Positions 25,890 through 39,700 are shown, counted from the first letter of the stretch. The stretch is 64,000 nucleotides of DNA from Xiphophorus maculatus (GCF_002775205.1 NC_036453.1:8085103-8149102); one strand, 5' to 3'. Made by a program: numbers and translations. The notes: generated by a model not told the origin, from the sequence alone.

Positions 25890-26310
25890 TCACATCCATT
25901 TCCGCATGTCAACAACCAGCCCGGCGGCTCCGAAGAGGCGTTTTAAAGCCCCGACTCGGCGTCGGCGCCGCAGCTCATCGCATAACCGCCGCTGTCAGCC
26001 GATGAAAGCGGCGTTTTCCCCGCTACAGGTCGGCGGAGAGCCGCGGCGGCTGCCCCGCTCCTCCTTCCCTCCCCTTCCTGCCTGTCAGCTCCGGCAGCCC
26101 GGGCTCCGCGCTCCGCGCTCGGCCTCCATGGCAGCGAGGGGGAAGGAAAAAACATGGCAGCTCAACGGCTCCGCTCGGTGCGCAGATTCCCGCTCATCCG
26201 ACGACAGGAGACGATGAAAGACACGAAGCGAGGCGACACGGAGGGCTACTTACAAAGCAAGGTACGGGGTCAAAACAAATCCGCTCCCAGTTCTCCCAGT
26301 TCTCCCGGTA
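25890..26310 (-). promoter_or_regulatory. macroh2a1: CpG-rich probable promoter / first noncoding exon of macroh2a1
   Basis: This stretch is rich in CG dinucleotides, whereas the flanks are AT-rich and CpG-poor. It is the only such block upstream of the macroh2a1 coding start. The splice acceptor at 23831, 29 nt before the ATG, requires an upstream 5' UTR exon. That exon probably lies here, but I could not place its donor. Short ORFs inside (for example on the plus strand from 26154) have no recognisable product. The faxdc2 start is 4.5 kb away, so a shared bidirectional promoter is not obvious. Confidence 0.6.
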
Positions 26311-28369
26311 ACCAGCCTGGGCAGTGTCCCCCACCGACTCCCACAATCCACAGCGAGCCGGAATATCGGAGGCAGCCAGCGCTGCCCGCGGAGCGACCGG
26401 AGCTGCGAAAGCTCAACGTTTAACCCTTTAAACCTTTACTTTGAAACAAAACACACGGAAACACACCAGCGTCATGTTACCAAACTCTACATTTCGGGTC
26501 TGAGTGGTAAAGTTTCTCCCTCACTCCGCTGCTTATCAGGGCAATGAAATGCAATCATCGTGACGGAGTAACGATTCATCTGTTAAAAGAAAAACAAGTC
26601 AAAACCTGATGACCTTTGGAAGAGCTGGTATCTCAACACACTGCACTAGTCACTGGTTCTCTGGACCGAAAGGGGAATTTCCAAGTTCAGACCCAGAAAA
26701 ATCCAACAGAACCAGGTCAGGACAGCGGTCCAGCTGAAGGTCATGACTCCATCCACAAAGGAGGTAAACCTCAAAGGGTCAGTGCTCAGGAAAATGGCTC
26801 CACACACTGGAAAGTTGAGTGGAAGGAAGAAGCAACAGGGACTCCCACCAAAGCTAAGACAGTTCAAAGGTCAGTGTGGACTGAGCCTGGAGCCGTCATG
26901 GTTAAATGGCCCCTGAACCATGAAAAACACCTGAACTCAGGAGAAAACGCTTCCTTCTGCTGTTAAGCTTTATGGAAATATAGATTTCATTTCCTGCAGG
27001 AATTTCCCCTGATAGGTGATTTAAATCTCATTCAACTTTCGCTGTTCAAAGTCAAAAGTCAGAGCAACGTTTTCTGTCCCTAAGTGGTTCATAAAGAAAA
27101 CTTCAGATGCTTTAATGCGGCTGCCAGTGGACAGTTTCTGATACTGAATAAAATTAATAAAATAATTAGGACGTTTATCTTTTAGAGCTTTTAGGACTCA
27201 TTATGGCAGACTGTGTTGGCATCAATATTTGAAAAAATTTGTCTTAAAGCGACACAAAAATGTTTCTAAACCATTTTTTAGCAGCTATGCTAATATTGGT
27301 ATTGAGATCATAACAGCCCTAACTTTGTAGCATGCTATCTGGTCTTTAGCCACAACACGCCTGCAGCTGAGCTCTGATCTCTAATGTTGCACTTTCCTTT
27401 GACCAAAATCAATGATTTCTGTATTTTATTTTCTGCATTAAATTGGGATATATTATAGAAACGTCCCGCTATTTAATAATAGTAAAAAAGCAACATACAG
27501 CTCATTTGTTGACTAATTAGAATCAGGAAAAGGTTTAATTATTTTTAGATGTTACACTTATCTGTAAAAGTAATTACTAAATGCATATTTTGTTTCTGAT
27601 CAGATCTGTAATTATCTAAATATATCCTAAAGAATGTAATTTCAAAAGACATAATAAAATCTTAAAATAAGAAAAAACAGCAACTCTCCCTCAGCATTCT
27701 GGTGTAGTGACACCAGATGTCCACCAGGGGTCTCACCATGTTTAACTCCCATCAACTACACACCGCACAAAATGCAATTTTAAAATAAAACTACTATAAA
27801 CTAACGTGGTTGGTCCATCAGTTCACAACATGGTTGCTATAGCAACTATTGGGAAATACACATGCAGCTAAAATTATTCAACCCCAACTAGGTTTGCTGA
27901 AAACATCCAACTTGACAAAAAAATTACAAAAAGGAAAGAAAGAACAGCATATATAGTTAAATAAAATGAACTGAAGAAGATTTTTACCAAAACATTGAAC
28001 CCCTGAACAGAATATATTTCTTGTTTATCTCCACCAGTCATCCGACCTGAAGATCTGCTGGGACTGAAATAAACAGTTTCAGCATTCAGATTCCTCTGTA
28101 ATGTCAGAAATTATCACTCAGATCTGATTACAACCAAAAGATGTTCTGCTTGCTACTGAAACACACAAACTACTGTAGTTTATGTATTTTGCAGTTAAAC
28201 CTAACGCGGTGAATAATTGTAGGTGTAGCTGTGAACCTGATGGTCAGAGGAAGGTTTCAGGAAAAGGCCTGATGTTTGTTTTGAACACGTTCAAGAAGTA
28301 CATTCATTTATTGAAATATCAGCAGAATTATGTGCAGGACCAACAAACCAGCTGCGTTTCCATTTCTAG

Positions 28370-28860
28370 CTAATACATTCAGTTAATGTAAAAAACCAAC
28401 AGTTTCCATTAATTAACAATTAAATCAAAATCACACATGAATATGCTTGCTCACACGATAAGGCATTAAAAATCAGGGATGTAAACAGTTCCATGAAATA
28501 TATTTATGATTCAGCAACTAGCGCTCATTATCTATCAGCCAATCAGAGTTGGCCACAAGCCCCGCCTACTTGGGAGTGGCTATGCAGCGTTTTCAGGAAA
28601 GTGTAGTCGGCCATTTTATAGAAAAGTTATAAATTATAGAGTTATGGTGGAGCCAGCTACATAAGGAAAAAAAAACATCCTGCTTCCACTTCCTGTTGTC
28701 TTCTTCTGCGTTTCTGCCAGTAGTAACATCCAGATAGTGAAAATGTGACTCATAAATCTATTTCCATACATCTAAAAAATCCTCACACAAAAACTTTTTA
28801 TCAAAAAACTTGAGTTTTTTTTAAATTGGTGTCTTTTCATTAAGCAAATTTATTTTTGTA
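28370..28860. repeat. Longer copy of the TAGTAACTTCCTG dispersed repeat
   Basis: It contains CACTTCCTGTTGTCTTCTTC, TGCCAGTAGTAACATCC, AAATGTGACTCATAAA and an AT-rich 5' part. It lies in the intergenic gap between macroh2a1 and faxdc2. Confidence 0.6.
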
Positions 28861-28989
28861 ATTTTAATTTGGACAATTTAAGGTTCATAAAACGCAGCCA
28901 GTGAGACGGTGGTGAGGTGTACGGTAGGAATGACACGAGTGGGATTACTTCAGAATTCAACTTTAATCTGGAGTCAAAGCTGACTGATG

Positions 28990-29300
28990 ACCTCAGATGA
29001 TAGTTTGACCTGCAGAGTGAGGAAGAGAAACTAATGAAATGAAAATATAAGAAACAGAAATATTATAGACAGTATAAATTGGTTTTGGGCCAGGTGACCA
29101 GGTGTGTTTTGGCTCATTGTCTTGCTGGAGGAAATATTCTATTATCTGATAATAATATTCTATTATCTGATAATAATATTCTATTATCTGATAATAATAT
29201 TCTATTATCTGATAATAATATTCTATTATCTGACCAGAGGAGTGAAGGTAAACGGTATCAGTCAGTGATTTTGTTCTAACACGTTGTTCTTCCATCGTTT
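28990..29300 (-). pseudogene. Tc1-like transposase fragment interrupted by a 21-bp tandem repeat
   Basis: The minus-strand peptide FLQQDNEPKHTWSPGPKP resembles the QQDNDPKHT block that precedes the catalytic DD34E region of Tc1 transposases. Directly before it in that frame, five copies of TATTCTATTATCTGATAA plus TAA (29135-29233) encode IIEYYYQ repeats. No complete transposase or ends were found. Confidence 0.7.
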
Positions 29301-30599
29301 AGGGGCCACATGTGCAGCACATGAGTAATAAAAGTTTTCACAAATGATCTGACTGCTGGAATTTTAAATCTAACCTGTGAAAATGAATTCTGTTGTGAAG
29401 AGTTAAGCTCAGCTCTCTGCAGGCGTGTTTAAAGATGTTTTTGAAATTGTTTTCAAAAACAATTTCCAGACTTGTTATGTTAGCAATTAAAGAGAGAGCA
29501 TTGATGATGACTGATAATAGAGTCACGTGTGTTTGCAGCACGTTTAGGGAGCGGCAGCTGATAGTTAAGACACAACGGCAACATGAACGCCTCACGTCTC
29601 TGACTCGCTGCACGCTAAATGCTAGAAATACTGACGTCAGCAGCTGGGGCCTCACAGAAACACATCTAGTCACAACATTTTATAGACAAAGACCAAAAAA
29701 TGTTGAAGGAAAATAAAAATGATTCTGAAAGACTTTATTAACTGAATGGTTTTATAAGTTATTTCATTTTATTATCTTTATTTATACAGCAACAATATTT
29801 TTTGCCACAATGCACTTTACAAAACAAATGCTTGCTTTATTGATATAAATAAGTAGTTCGCTAACTAGCTAGCCTTGTATCTAGCTAGTTCAGTTCAATC
29901 AGATTCAGTTTGCTGTTGGTTTTTTATGTCAGTTGGTAAAACGTTTTCTTAACCCTAACATTACTTTGTTCAAATTTCTCTAAATTTTAGCAAAACACAT
30001 TCAGTTTCACCGTCAGCAAAGTAACTCATACTGATGGAACTGGCAGTTTTTTTTACAGATACACAGCATTTCTTTAGCTGGGTACTTTTATATTTCTTAT
30101 CTATAAACATACATTTCAGCTTTTTCTCATATTTATGAAAACTTTTTAATTAGTAAATAACGTTTTGTTAAAAATTTCAGTAGTTCAGTTTCTAAAGAAC
30201 AATATGATATTTGTTTTCTTTTCCCCACAATTTTGTTTAAATGAAGCAATGAGATGGCTCATATATTTATTTCATACCATTTGTCAAAATATGCTGCAAG
30301 CTGTAGCAGTTCAGTTATGATTTGTTCTCTAATGTTAAAAATCTCTCACTTTTAGAGACAGAATATCTGCTTCATTAAATGAAATTGAATAAAAATCATA
30401 AGATAATTAGTTTGAGTCAGCAGAAGACCAAATAATTATTTCCCTTCATTGCATACTGCAAGTCCTTGTAGTTTAAGTGTGAAAATTTGTATTTATTGAA
30501 ATGATTAAAGCGTTGTTTTTCATTACCTTTGACCCCTACATGTCCTCTAATCATTTATAGACAGTGCGCAGCTCGACCTTTAACCTGTGACCTGCAGGA

Positions 30600-30761
30600 A
30601 AACACATTTGGAGATCCGGGAGCTTACTTCCGGGTTCGGCCTCTGTCAGCTGACCAGGGAGCAGCCAATCAGGAGCGTCCTTCAGAAGTAAATAAACTGC
30701 GGCTGTGAGTTCATGTGTCCGCTGGCTGCAGGAGGAGCAGAGAGGAAAAAGCGCAGGAAAC
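30600..30761 (+). promoter_or_regulatory. faxdc2: Probable faxdc2 5' UTR / promoter-proximal region
   Basis: This stretch precedes the ATG at 30762, which is read ATGGAGACGGAGAACCGC before a GTGAGT donor. It is more GC-rich than the surrounding AT-rich DNA. I see no convincing TATA box, and the transcription start cannot be placed. The short minus-strand ORF overlapping it has no recognisable product. Confidence 0.4.
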
Positions 30762-33700
30762 ATGGAGACGGAGAACCGCGGTGAGTTTCTGTCCAACCTG
30801 CCGTCATAAAATCCGCCTGAAAGTTATTTAATAAAAACTCTGCGCCGTTTATTGGCTTCTTTGTGGATTTCTATGATTCTGTTCTCATAGAAACAGAATC
30901 AAGCATTTCGCTCCGTGCTTCTATTTTCTGTAACATTAAAATTACATTTAAAAACCTTCCACTGACAATAAAAACTCATTTGATTTGGTTTAATAGGCTT
31001 AATCCAATTTACTTGACATTTGAATTTCCTGTTGGATTAATTTTTCCATCAGGAACGAAGCCTGGAAACGCGTCACAGTTATGACTGTTTATTGTATTCC
31101 TTATGTTGAAAATAAACATTCATTTTTGATTATTTGTGGCGTTGAAATAAAACTGTTGTAGTGGACAAAGACAGAGGTTTGCTTTTCAGTGGTAGTTTTA
31201 GATAATAATTATCTAATAGATTTGTTGTTAAAAATAATTATTAGCTGATTTTTGCTTCATTTTTACTCTGTAGTGATTCGTTAATGTGATGGAAAAATGC
31301 ACATTCACTGTAAAGATGGATTATAATAGGATTATGTGTAATCCTGCAGCTCTGGTTTTTTTTCCAGACAGCACTTAGATGATTATTGTACCATGAATAG
31401 ATTAAAAGAGATATTTGAGGACATTAAAACAATAAAGTGACGGCGCAGCAACAAGTCACATGTTTGTGTGGAAATGACAGGTAGTCTTTTTGTGTAGCAA
31501 CGCCTGCAAATGTATTTTTATTCTCCTAAACTTCACCAGGAGAATGGCCATAAAACCATGAACTAAAACATGTTTTTGGTCATTTTCAGTTCAAACTTTA
31601 AGAATAATCCTTCAGTCCTCTGCTGTCGGCCATGTTGCCCCTGCAGACCAACTTCTTTTGGTCTCATGTGGAGACGGTGACCCTGTCCCCTACATTCATG
31701 CTGTTGTGAAACTGACCCAGTTTGAAACACTGTTTCTGTTTGTCTGCAGAGACGGGGAGAGCCGAGAAGAGCTCAGCAGGCAGCGGCCAACAGGTGAGAG
31801 CGCATCTCCGCAAACTTTAATGTTTAACACACAGAGTTCATTTAAAACAGAACAACTATTATTACTGCTGCTGATAAAATGCTTTATTACAGTATAATAA
31901 TTTAATCTATTAATTTATAGTTTGATGAAAGTACACCGCAAAAACACAAAATCTAACCAAGTATTTTTGGTTTAGTTTCTAGTGTGAATATCTTAGTTCA
32001 CTTGAAATACAATGAAACTCACTTAAAGGTAACGTTTTAGCCAGATTAGATGAGCTTGTTTCAAGTTGATATTTTCTTAATATTGATGAAAAACTTCTAG
32101 TTATAAGTGAAATAATCTCCCAGTGGAACAAAACATTTTTCCCATATTATAAGTTATATTGTTCTACTGGTAGATTATTTCACTTATACTAGTAATTTTT
32201 CATCAATATTAGCTGAAAAGTTTAGTTTTATTTCTAGTGTTTTGAGATATTCACACTAAGCTAAACCAAAACTACTTGGTGAGATTTTGAGTCTTTGCAG
32301 TGTAGAATAAAAATGTTAAATTTAGTAGAAATTATAAAAAGGTTTTTACTCATTTGCTCAGAATATTACATTTTTAACTTTTGGCTGTGTAGCTTTCGGT
32401 TAGCTGGTTAATTTTTCAAGCTAACTGCTCCCGTTGCTAGGCAACAGTTTGCTAACTGTGGTGATAATTTATTTAATGTCATTATTTTAGTGTTGTCTAT
32501 AATCTGTGAGGAATAAAGACGGCTCGCTGCGTTGTGCTCACATCTGATTTTAATATTTTTGACTGTTGGATGAATTTTGTGAAATAAATCTCCGTTTCTG
32601 TCAGAAAACAATCTTCAGTTATGTAACAAGTGAAGAAGCAGATTGTCAGTTTCACAAAAGGCCGAGTCATTAATCTGACCTCTTATTTTCATTTCTTCGC
32701 CTTTTGTCTTTGGGTGGAGTTTGTGTTGTTTTCATAATCCTTTGGTTTTAATAAAACCTTAGTTTTCTATAAGAGTACCAGTTGAAATATTAAAAGGTTC
32801 ATCAATTATATTTGTTTTGTTTCTGCAGCTTTAAAACTTCAGTTTATGACACATACCGTCTTTATTTCTGCCTTGTCATAATTTATTAATAATCTTTATA
32901 AAAAATTACTATATTGAAAACCCTCATTTTCAGCTAAATTGGAGGTACATTATCAATGATATTTATGACAATATTTATGTCGTCATTATTCACCAAAGTT
33001 ATTACAGTTATTAAAACGAATGAAATAAGAAAAACTGAAATAGAGAAAAACATTTTCATTAAGTAAATAAATACAATTTTATCGTTAATGGAGAAAAATT
33101 AAAACTAACTGGAACTATTGTCATGCATTTATAAAACATACTGAAATTATAGAAATATTATCCTTTGTTTTGGTGTTTAAGAATCTATTTATTAGCGTTT
33201 GAAACTGCTAAGGTTTTATTCCCTCAAACAAGCAGTTTGTCAGCTGTCAGTAAATTACATTCACTAGTTTTACATTCAAACGTTGTTAGAAAACTCCAGA
33301 ATTCAACAATAATTAAATATATTTTTATTAAAACAGTTTCTTCTGTTGAATATTCATAACCCAATCAATGTTTACATAATCACAGTACTTTGAGTTTTTT
33401 AAAATTCTGCTCCTAAAATGAACCAAAGTATGAAAAAAAACTAAATAATATTTAACTAATTAAAACTGAATGAAACAAAAAGTCACAACAAAATAAAACG
33501 AAGCTGTAATAAAAACCCAGAACTATTAAAACCTTCTGATTATTACAGGCCTTTATATTTATTTTAATTAGTTTGTTACATAACAACAAGCTCAACCTAA
33601 CTAGTGACATTTTAAAGTGTTTTCATCGGTGAAGCAGAGACTGAATGATGATTGTTTACAGTGTAATGATGAAGTTAACGTTTATGGTTTTATTTGGTAA

Positions 33701-36700
33701 AAATGAAACCAGAACTTTCTGTTCGAACCGAGAGGAAACCCAGAAACACCCGAGGCGGCGCTGTTCCTGCGGTTGCCATGGTTACGGTAGAGGTGGCCGA
33801 GGTGAAAGCCTGAGGAATGCGACTGGAATTTAATCCCTGCTGATTGGACGTCTCCCACTGCGGAGAAGGAGAATGTCGTACTGTCTTTGAACGCACCGCT
33901 GGACCAACTGTTGGCAGCTGCTTGTTTTAAAGTTTATTTATCACCATTATGCACTGTAAAAACACAAAGTCTGACCAAGTAGGTTTGGTCTGCCTCACTT
34001 GAAATAAAACAAAACTGTTAGGTTTCAGCAAGATATAGGAGCTTTTTAAAGTTAATAATTCATTAATATTGATGAAAAAGTTATGGTGTCAATGGCAGAT
34101 TATTTCACTTTCATCTTGCTATGAATGAAATAATCTGTCAGTGGAACTGAAATTTTTTGTCAATATTAAGGAATTATTAACTGCAGTTAAGCTCTTGCTG
34201 TTATTTGCATGTTGTGTTTTATTTCCAGTGAACTAAGACATGTTTGCTCTGTAATCTGTAGCAGAATTCCTGGTTGGATATTTGGAGTTTTGTTTGCCTG
34301 GTGAACGCTAACGCTGCTCTGTTGTTCATCGCGCTGGTTTGTTTTCCAGGAATCAGCAGGAGGACTGTGGGATTCTGTGAAGAAAGCTGCTTTTGTCATC
34401 GGATCTGGAATCCTGTTCCTGGCTGCTTTTGGAAACTCACTGACGTGGTACGACCATCACAGCACCTAGCTAACGGCTAGCCAGGCTAACTACGACCATC
34501 ACAGCACCTAGCTAACGGCTAGCCAGGCTAACTACGACCATCACAGCACCTAGCTAACGGTTAGCCAGGCTAACTACGACCATCACAGCACCTAGCTAAC
34601 GGCTAGCCAGGCTAACTACGACCATCACAGCACCTAGCTAACGGTTAGCCAGGCTAACTACGACCATCACAGCACCTAGCTAACAGTTAGCCAGGCTAAC
34701 TACGACCATCACAGCACCTAGCTAACGGTTAGCCAGGCTAACTACGACCATCAAAGCACCTAGCTAACGGTTAGCCAGGCTAACTACGACCATCACAGCA
34801 CCTAGCTAACGGTTAGCCAGGCTGAGTGGCAAAATAATTAACAGAGGAGACAAAGGCAGGGAAGGAATCATGACAGAAACAAAACGGCTGGGTGGGTCGG
34901 AGCTGGAAAGACCAGAATCCTGAGTCTGGAAACTCTGGGTTGGTCTAGTCAAAGCAAACTTGCTGCATGAGAACATAAACATTCTAAGAAAAGGTGTGGA
35001 GTTTGATGGTAGAAATCTGGGTAGTAACTAGTTACAGTTACTCAGGAAGTTTTGAGTAACTTTTTTGAAAAAAATTACTTTTAGGAATATTTTTACTATG
35101 CTGTACTTTTTACTTTTACTTTAGTAATTTTATTATGAAGTATCTCTATTTTCACTTCCACTTTTGAGATAATAATAATAGTAATAATAATAACAATTAA
35201 TTCATAGGGACAGGAAATGGAAACTAGCCAGAAGCTGAAATCTGTCATCTTTTCATGTAAATAATCAATATTAATCTTTACAATAAATAAAAATATAGAT
35301 CTACAATTAGACCAGAGGAGGATAGAGAATACAAAACATTCCTCAAATAAAAGTAAAAAGTATTTGGTAAAACGTCCGACTCAAGTACAAAGTAACTGAT
35401 CAATGATCAATCATTTAATGTAAATGACATCATCAGATGGACGAAAACAAAGTTAAATTTGAATTTTGGTATTTTAAGAACCCAAATGACAATAAATCAC
35501 AAAAGAAACAAACAAAACGTAAAATCAGACAAATCAAAAATGTTTCCAAATCATTTTCTTTAGGTAAAAATTGTTAAACTTCAGCAGAAGCTGCAGGTTT
35601 GATTCTGATTCTGATGAGTTTCTGGTTAAAACGTTTGATTTTCATTCAGTTGGTAGAAAATCCAGAAATTTGACTCAGGAGTAAAAATACTTCATGATAA
35701 AATTACTCAGGTACAGTGTAGTACAAATACTCCTAAAAAGTTTCTCCAGTAAATGCAACTAGTTACTACCCAGCCCTGGATCAGGCATATTCTAATGATG
35801 CATAGATTATTATTATTATGATAGAATAATATTTACTGCTTCTGTTTGGACCAGAGGTCGCGATATCGGAATATTTTCCGTATTTTGACCGGTTATCTTT
35901 TAAATGATGGAAAAATTTGAATCCTGTCGGTCATTTGACAGATTATAATTCACACCCCTAAAATCAATCAGTAAAAAATCCTTTCTGAAAATCACCTCAT
36001 GGACTCTGAACTAAATGTTGGAGAGTTCTGGACTGGAGAGTTCTGGACTGGAGAGTTCTGGACCGGACGCTTTGGACCGTCTGGTGAGGAACAGCATTAA
36101 AAACCTTCGGTTGAAATGGAGCCTTTAATTCCAGACCAGAGAAACTAAAGAGATGCAAGTTTGTGTTGATCCATTTAAAGTGTAAACATGCGCCGACGGT
36201 AACATGCGCCGACGGTAACAGGAGCCGAAGGTAACATGCGCCGATGGTAACATGCGCCGACGGTAACATGCGCCGATGGTAACATGCGCCGACGGTAACA
36301 GGAGCCGAAGGTAACATGCGCCGACGGTAACATGCGCCGACGGTAACAGGAGCCGAAGGTAACATGCGCCGATGGTAACATGCGCCGACGGTAACATGCG
36401 CCGATGGTAACATGCGCCGACGGTAACAGGAGCCGAAGGTAACATGCGCCGACGGTAACATGCGCCGATGGTAACATGCGCCGACGGTAACATGCGCCGA
36501 CGGTAACATGCGCCGATGGTAACATGCGCCGACGGTAACATGCGCCGATGGTAACATGCGCCGACGGTAACATGCGCCGACGGTAACAGGAGCCGACGGT
36601 AACATGCGCCGACGGTAACAGGAGCCGAAGGTAACATGCGCCGACGGTAACATGCGCCGATGGTAACATGCGCCGACGGTAACATGCGCCGACGGTAACA

Positions 36701-39700
36701 TGCGCCGACGGTAACAGGAGCCGAAGGTAACATGCGCCGACGGTAACATGCGCCGATGGTAACATGCGCCGACGGTAACATGCGCCGACGGTAACATGCG
36801 CCGACGGTAACAGGAGCCGAAGGTAACATGCGCCGATGGTAACATGCGCCGACGGTAACATGCGCCGATGGTAACATGCGCCGACGGTAACATGAGCCGA
36901 TGGTAACATGCGCCGACGGTAACATGCGCCGACGGTAACAGGAGCCGAAGGTAACATGCGCCGATGGTAACATGGGTCGACGGTAACATGCGCCGAAGGT
37001 AACATGCGCCGACGGTAACAGGAGCCGAAGGTAACATGCGCCGACGGTAACATGCGCCGACGGTAACATGCGCCGACGGTAACATGCGCCGACGGTAACA
37101 GGAGCCGAAGGTAACATGCGCCGATGGTAACATGCGCCGACGGTAACATGCGCCGAAGGTAACATGCGCCGAAGGTAACATACGCCGACGGTAACATGCG
37201 CCGACGGTAACATGCGCCGACGGTAACATGCGCCGAAGGTAACATGCGCCGAAGGTAACAGGAGCCGAAGGTAACATGCGCCGAAGGTAACATGCGCCGA
37301 CGGTAACAGGAGCCGACGGTAACAGGAGCCGACGGTAACATGCGCCGACGGTAACATGCGCCGACGGTAACATGCGCCGACGGTAACATGCGCCGACGGT
37401 AACATGCGCCGAAGGTAACATGCGCCGACGGTAACATGCGCCGACGGTAACATGCGCCGACGGTAACATGCGCCGACGGTAACATGCGCCGACGGTAACA
37501 TGCGCCGAAGGTAACATGCGCCGACGGTAACATGCGCCGACGGTAACATGCGCCGAAGGTAACATGCGCCGACGGTAACAGGAGCCGAAGGTAACATGCG
37601 CCGACGGTAACATGCGCCGACGGTAACATGCGCCGACGGTAACATGCGCCGACGGTAACATGCGCCGACGGTAACATGCGCCGACGGTAACATGCGCCGA
37701 CGGTAACATGCGCCGAAGGTAACATGCGCCGACGGTAACATGCGCCGAAGGTAACATGCGCCGACGGTAACATGCGCCGACGGTAACATGCGCCGACGGT
37801 AACATGAGCCGACGGTAACATGAGCCGACGGTAACATGCGCCGACGGTAACATGCGCCGAAGGTAACATGCGCCGAAGGTAACATGCGCCGACGGTAACA
37901 TGCGCCGACGGTAACAGGAGCCGACGGTAACAGGAGCTGTGCTGCCGGTGCAGCGCTGTAGATCTGCTGTGATGTGCTCCATCTTCCTGGTTCTGATCCA
38001 GAACGCTGCTTTAGTCTGACTTCCTGGTTTTAGTCAGAACTCCAGCAGCAGCTGCAGGATTGATTTGTTTGTGTCACTATGGAGAAAATGTTAGATGTGA
38101 CGGGATCTGGATTCAGGTTCAACCAGGTGAATATGAACTAACCTGCATCAAAATGCGGCTCAATAACCGACGATAATATGATTATAATTTGACAGGTAAA
38201 AACAGAACATGACGGATTTTTGATGCTCTCTGTCAACATGAGGCAGAACAAAGAAGTCTAGCGCCACCTCTGGTTTGGACTAAGAATTTTTCACTATAAA
38301 ATCTGAATGAAGGATAATTATTGTATGAATCTGTTTAATAGTTTTGGTTCTGTGAATCATTTATATTTAACATCAACAAAAGTGATTTCTATTATAATCA
38401 GCATCACTAATAAACAGGTTTTATATTTTTATGCAGGTAATACATTTTCCCTCAGTTAATAAAATGTTTTTCTCACACCCAGATTGAAACAATATTTAAA
38501 TAACAGATATTAAATATTAGACACGATTTTTGTGCATTTTATGAATGAATGTTTTTTGTTATGATGAATTTGGTGATGCTTTAACCGTTTATGGTTTAGT
38601 TGTCTGATATAAATCGGGTTTTTCTCGTCTTTTCAACAACAAAATCAATTAAAGAAGCTGAGTGACCTCTGACCTCTGGCTCCAGGCATCTTCAGAGATT
38701 CTGGGGAGCTTCAGGAGATTTCTGGCAGAAGTTGTGGACGAAGGTTTACCTGCAGTTTGAAGGTCATGATGCTGCTTTGTTCTTCTTAGGTAAGAAAATT
38801 AATGCTAGAGAATTAATATTCCAGGTCTTGTTCCCTTTCAGGTCAAAGGTCACAGATCTGAGGCTGAGATGAATATTTTTATTGTCGGTTTGTGAAACCA
38901 TCAGGTTGGAGAATCTCTATCGATCTGCGTCCGTCAGATTTATGACGGAAACAAAACGTAATTTAATCCCAGGAGTTGTAAATGAGGATTAGATTACTGC
39001 CGTCTGTCTGAGAAAAGGGAAAGGTCAAAGGTCGCTGCAGCTTCATGAACCGGTTTATTCAGATGTCAGCTGGGTCAAAGGTCAGACCAAAAACTTTCTG
39101 GATTTTCTGTCTGAAACAGTTGTTTCAATATCCAACTCATATTTTCTTCTAAGCAGTAAATTATGATTACGAAGCAAATCTTAGTAATAATAATACAGTA
39201 TTTTATATATATTTCTGTATTTTATTGTGTATAATATCAGCTCCAGAAACTTGACCAGCTGCACAGATTTAAAACTAATTCAGTTTATAATTTAATTCAA
39301 AAGTGAAACTCATATCTAGGGATATTTCATAAATTGGAATATTATTGAAAAGTTTATTTTAGTAACTTCATTCTGTTCTCTTAACGCTGAAAAATCTAAT
39401 TCACAGCGAGAACTAAACCTGTTTTCTGATAACTTACAGGGTTTGGATCCTTAGGAATTTATTTTTGTTGGTTTTTCTCAAACGTTTTAACCAGCGATGC
39501 CCAAAGTGTGGCTCGGGGGCCCATCACGGCCCGCTGAGGGATTTTATGCGGCCCTCCTGACTTCAGTCTGATACACAAGTTGCTGCATATGGATTATTTT
39601 CCATCTTTTAGGGAAATGATTTTTATAGATAAATGAAATAAAAATGAGGCGCAAAAATAGATTCCCAACAATTCTGTTTTCATCTCGACTTTAGAGAAAC

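Larger units (their letters stand above)
26311..30599. other. Intergenic region between divergent macroh2a1 and faxdc2
   Basis: It contains the dispersed repeat at 28370-28860 and the Tc1 relic at 28990-29300. The open frame at 26616-26966 (plus, 116 aa) has no domain I recognise. It looks repeat-derived (it contains CACAAAGGAGGT and AGTCCCTG-like strings on the minus strand), so I do not call it a gene. The rest is AT-rich. Confidence 0.5.

Noticed and set aside
25624..26423. Plus-strand ORFs (197 and 89 codons) in the CpG-rich block
   Set aside because: Arg/Ser/Pro-rich translation of a CpG island, with no recognised family. The block is better explained as the macroh2a1 promoter.
26616..26966. 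116-codon ORF on the plus strand
   Set aside because: No recognised domain, no splice context, repeat-like composition. A protein search could overturn this.
36184..37935. CRISPR-like array
   Set aside because: There are no unique spacers. It is a head-to-tail minisatellite in a vertebrate intron.
35997..37982. Three overlapping minus-strand ORFs of 560-660 codons
   Set aside because: They are the three frames of a 16-bp tandem repeat without stops. All give the same 16-residue repeat, and no domain or splice context supports translation.
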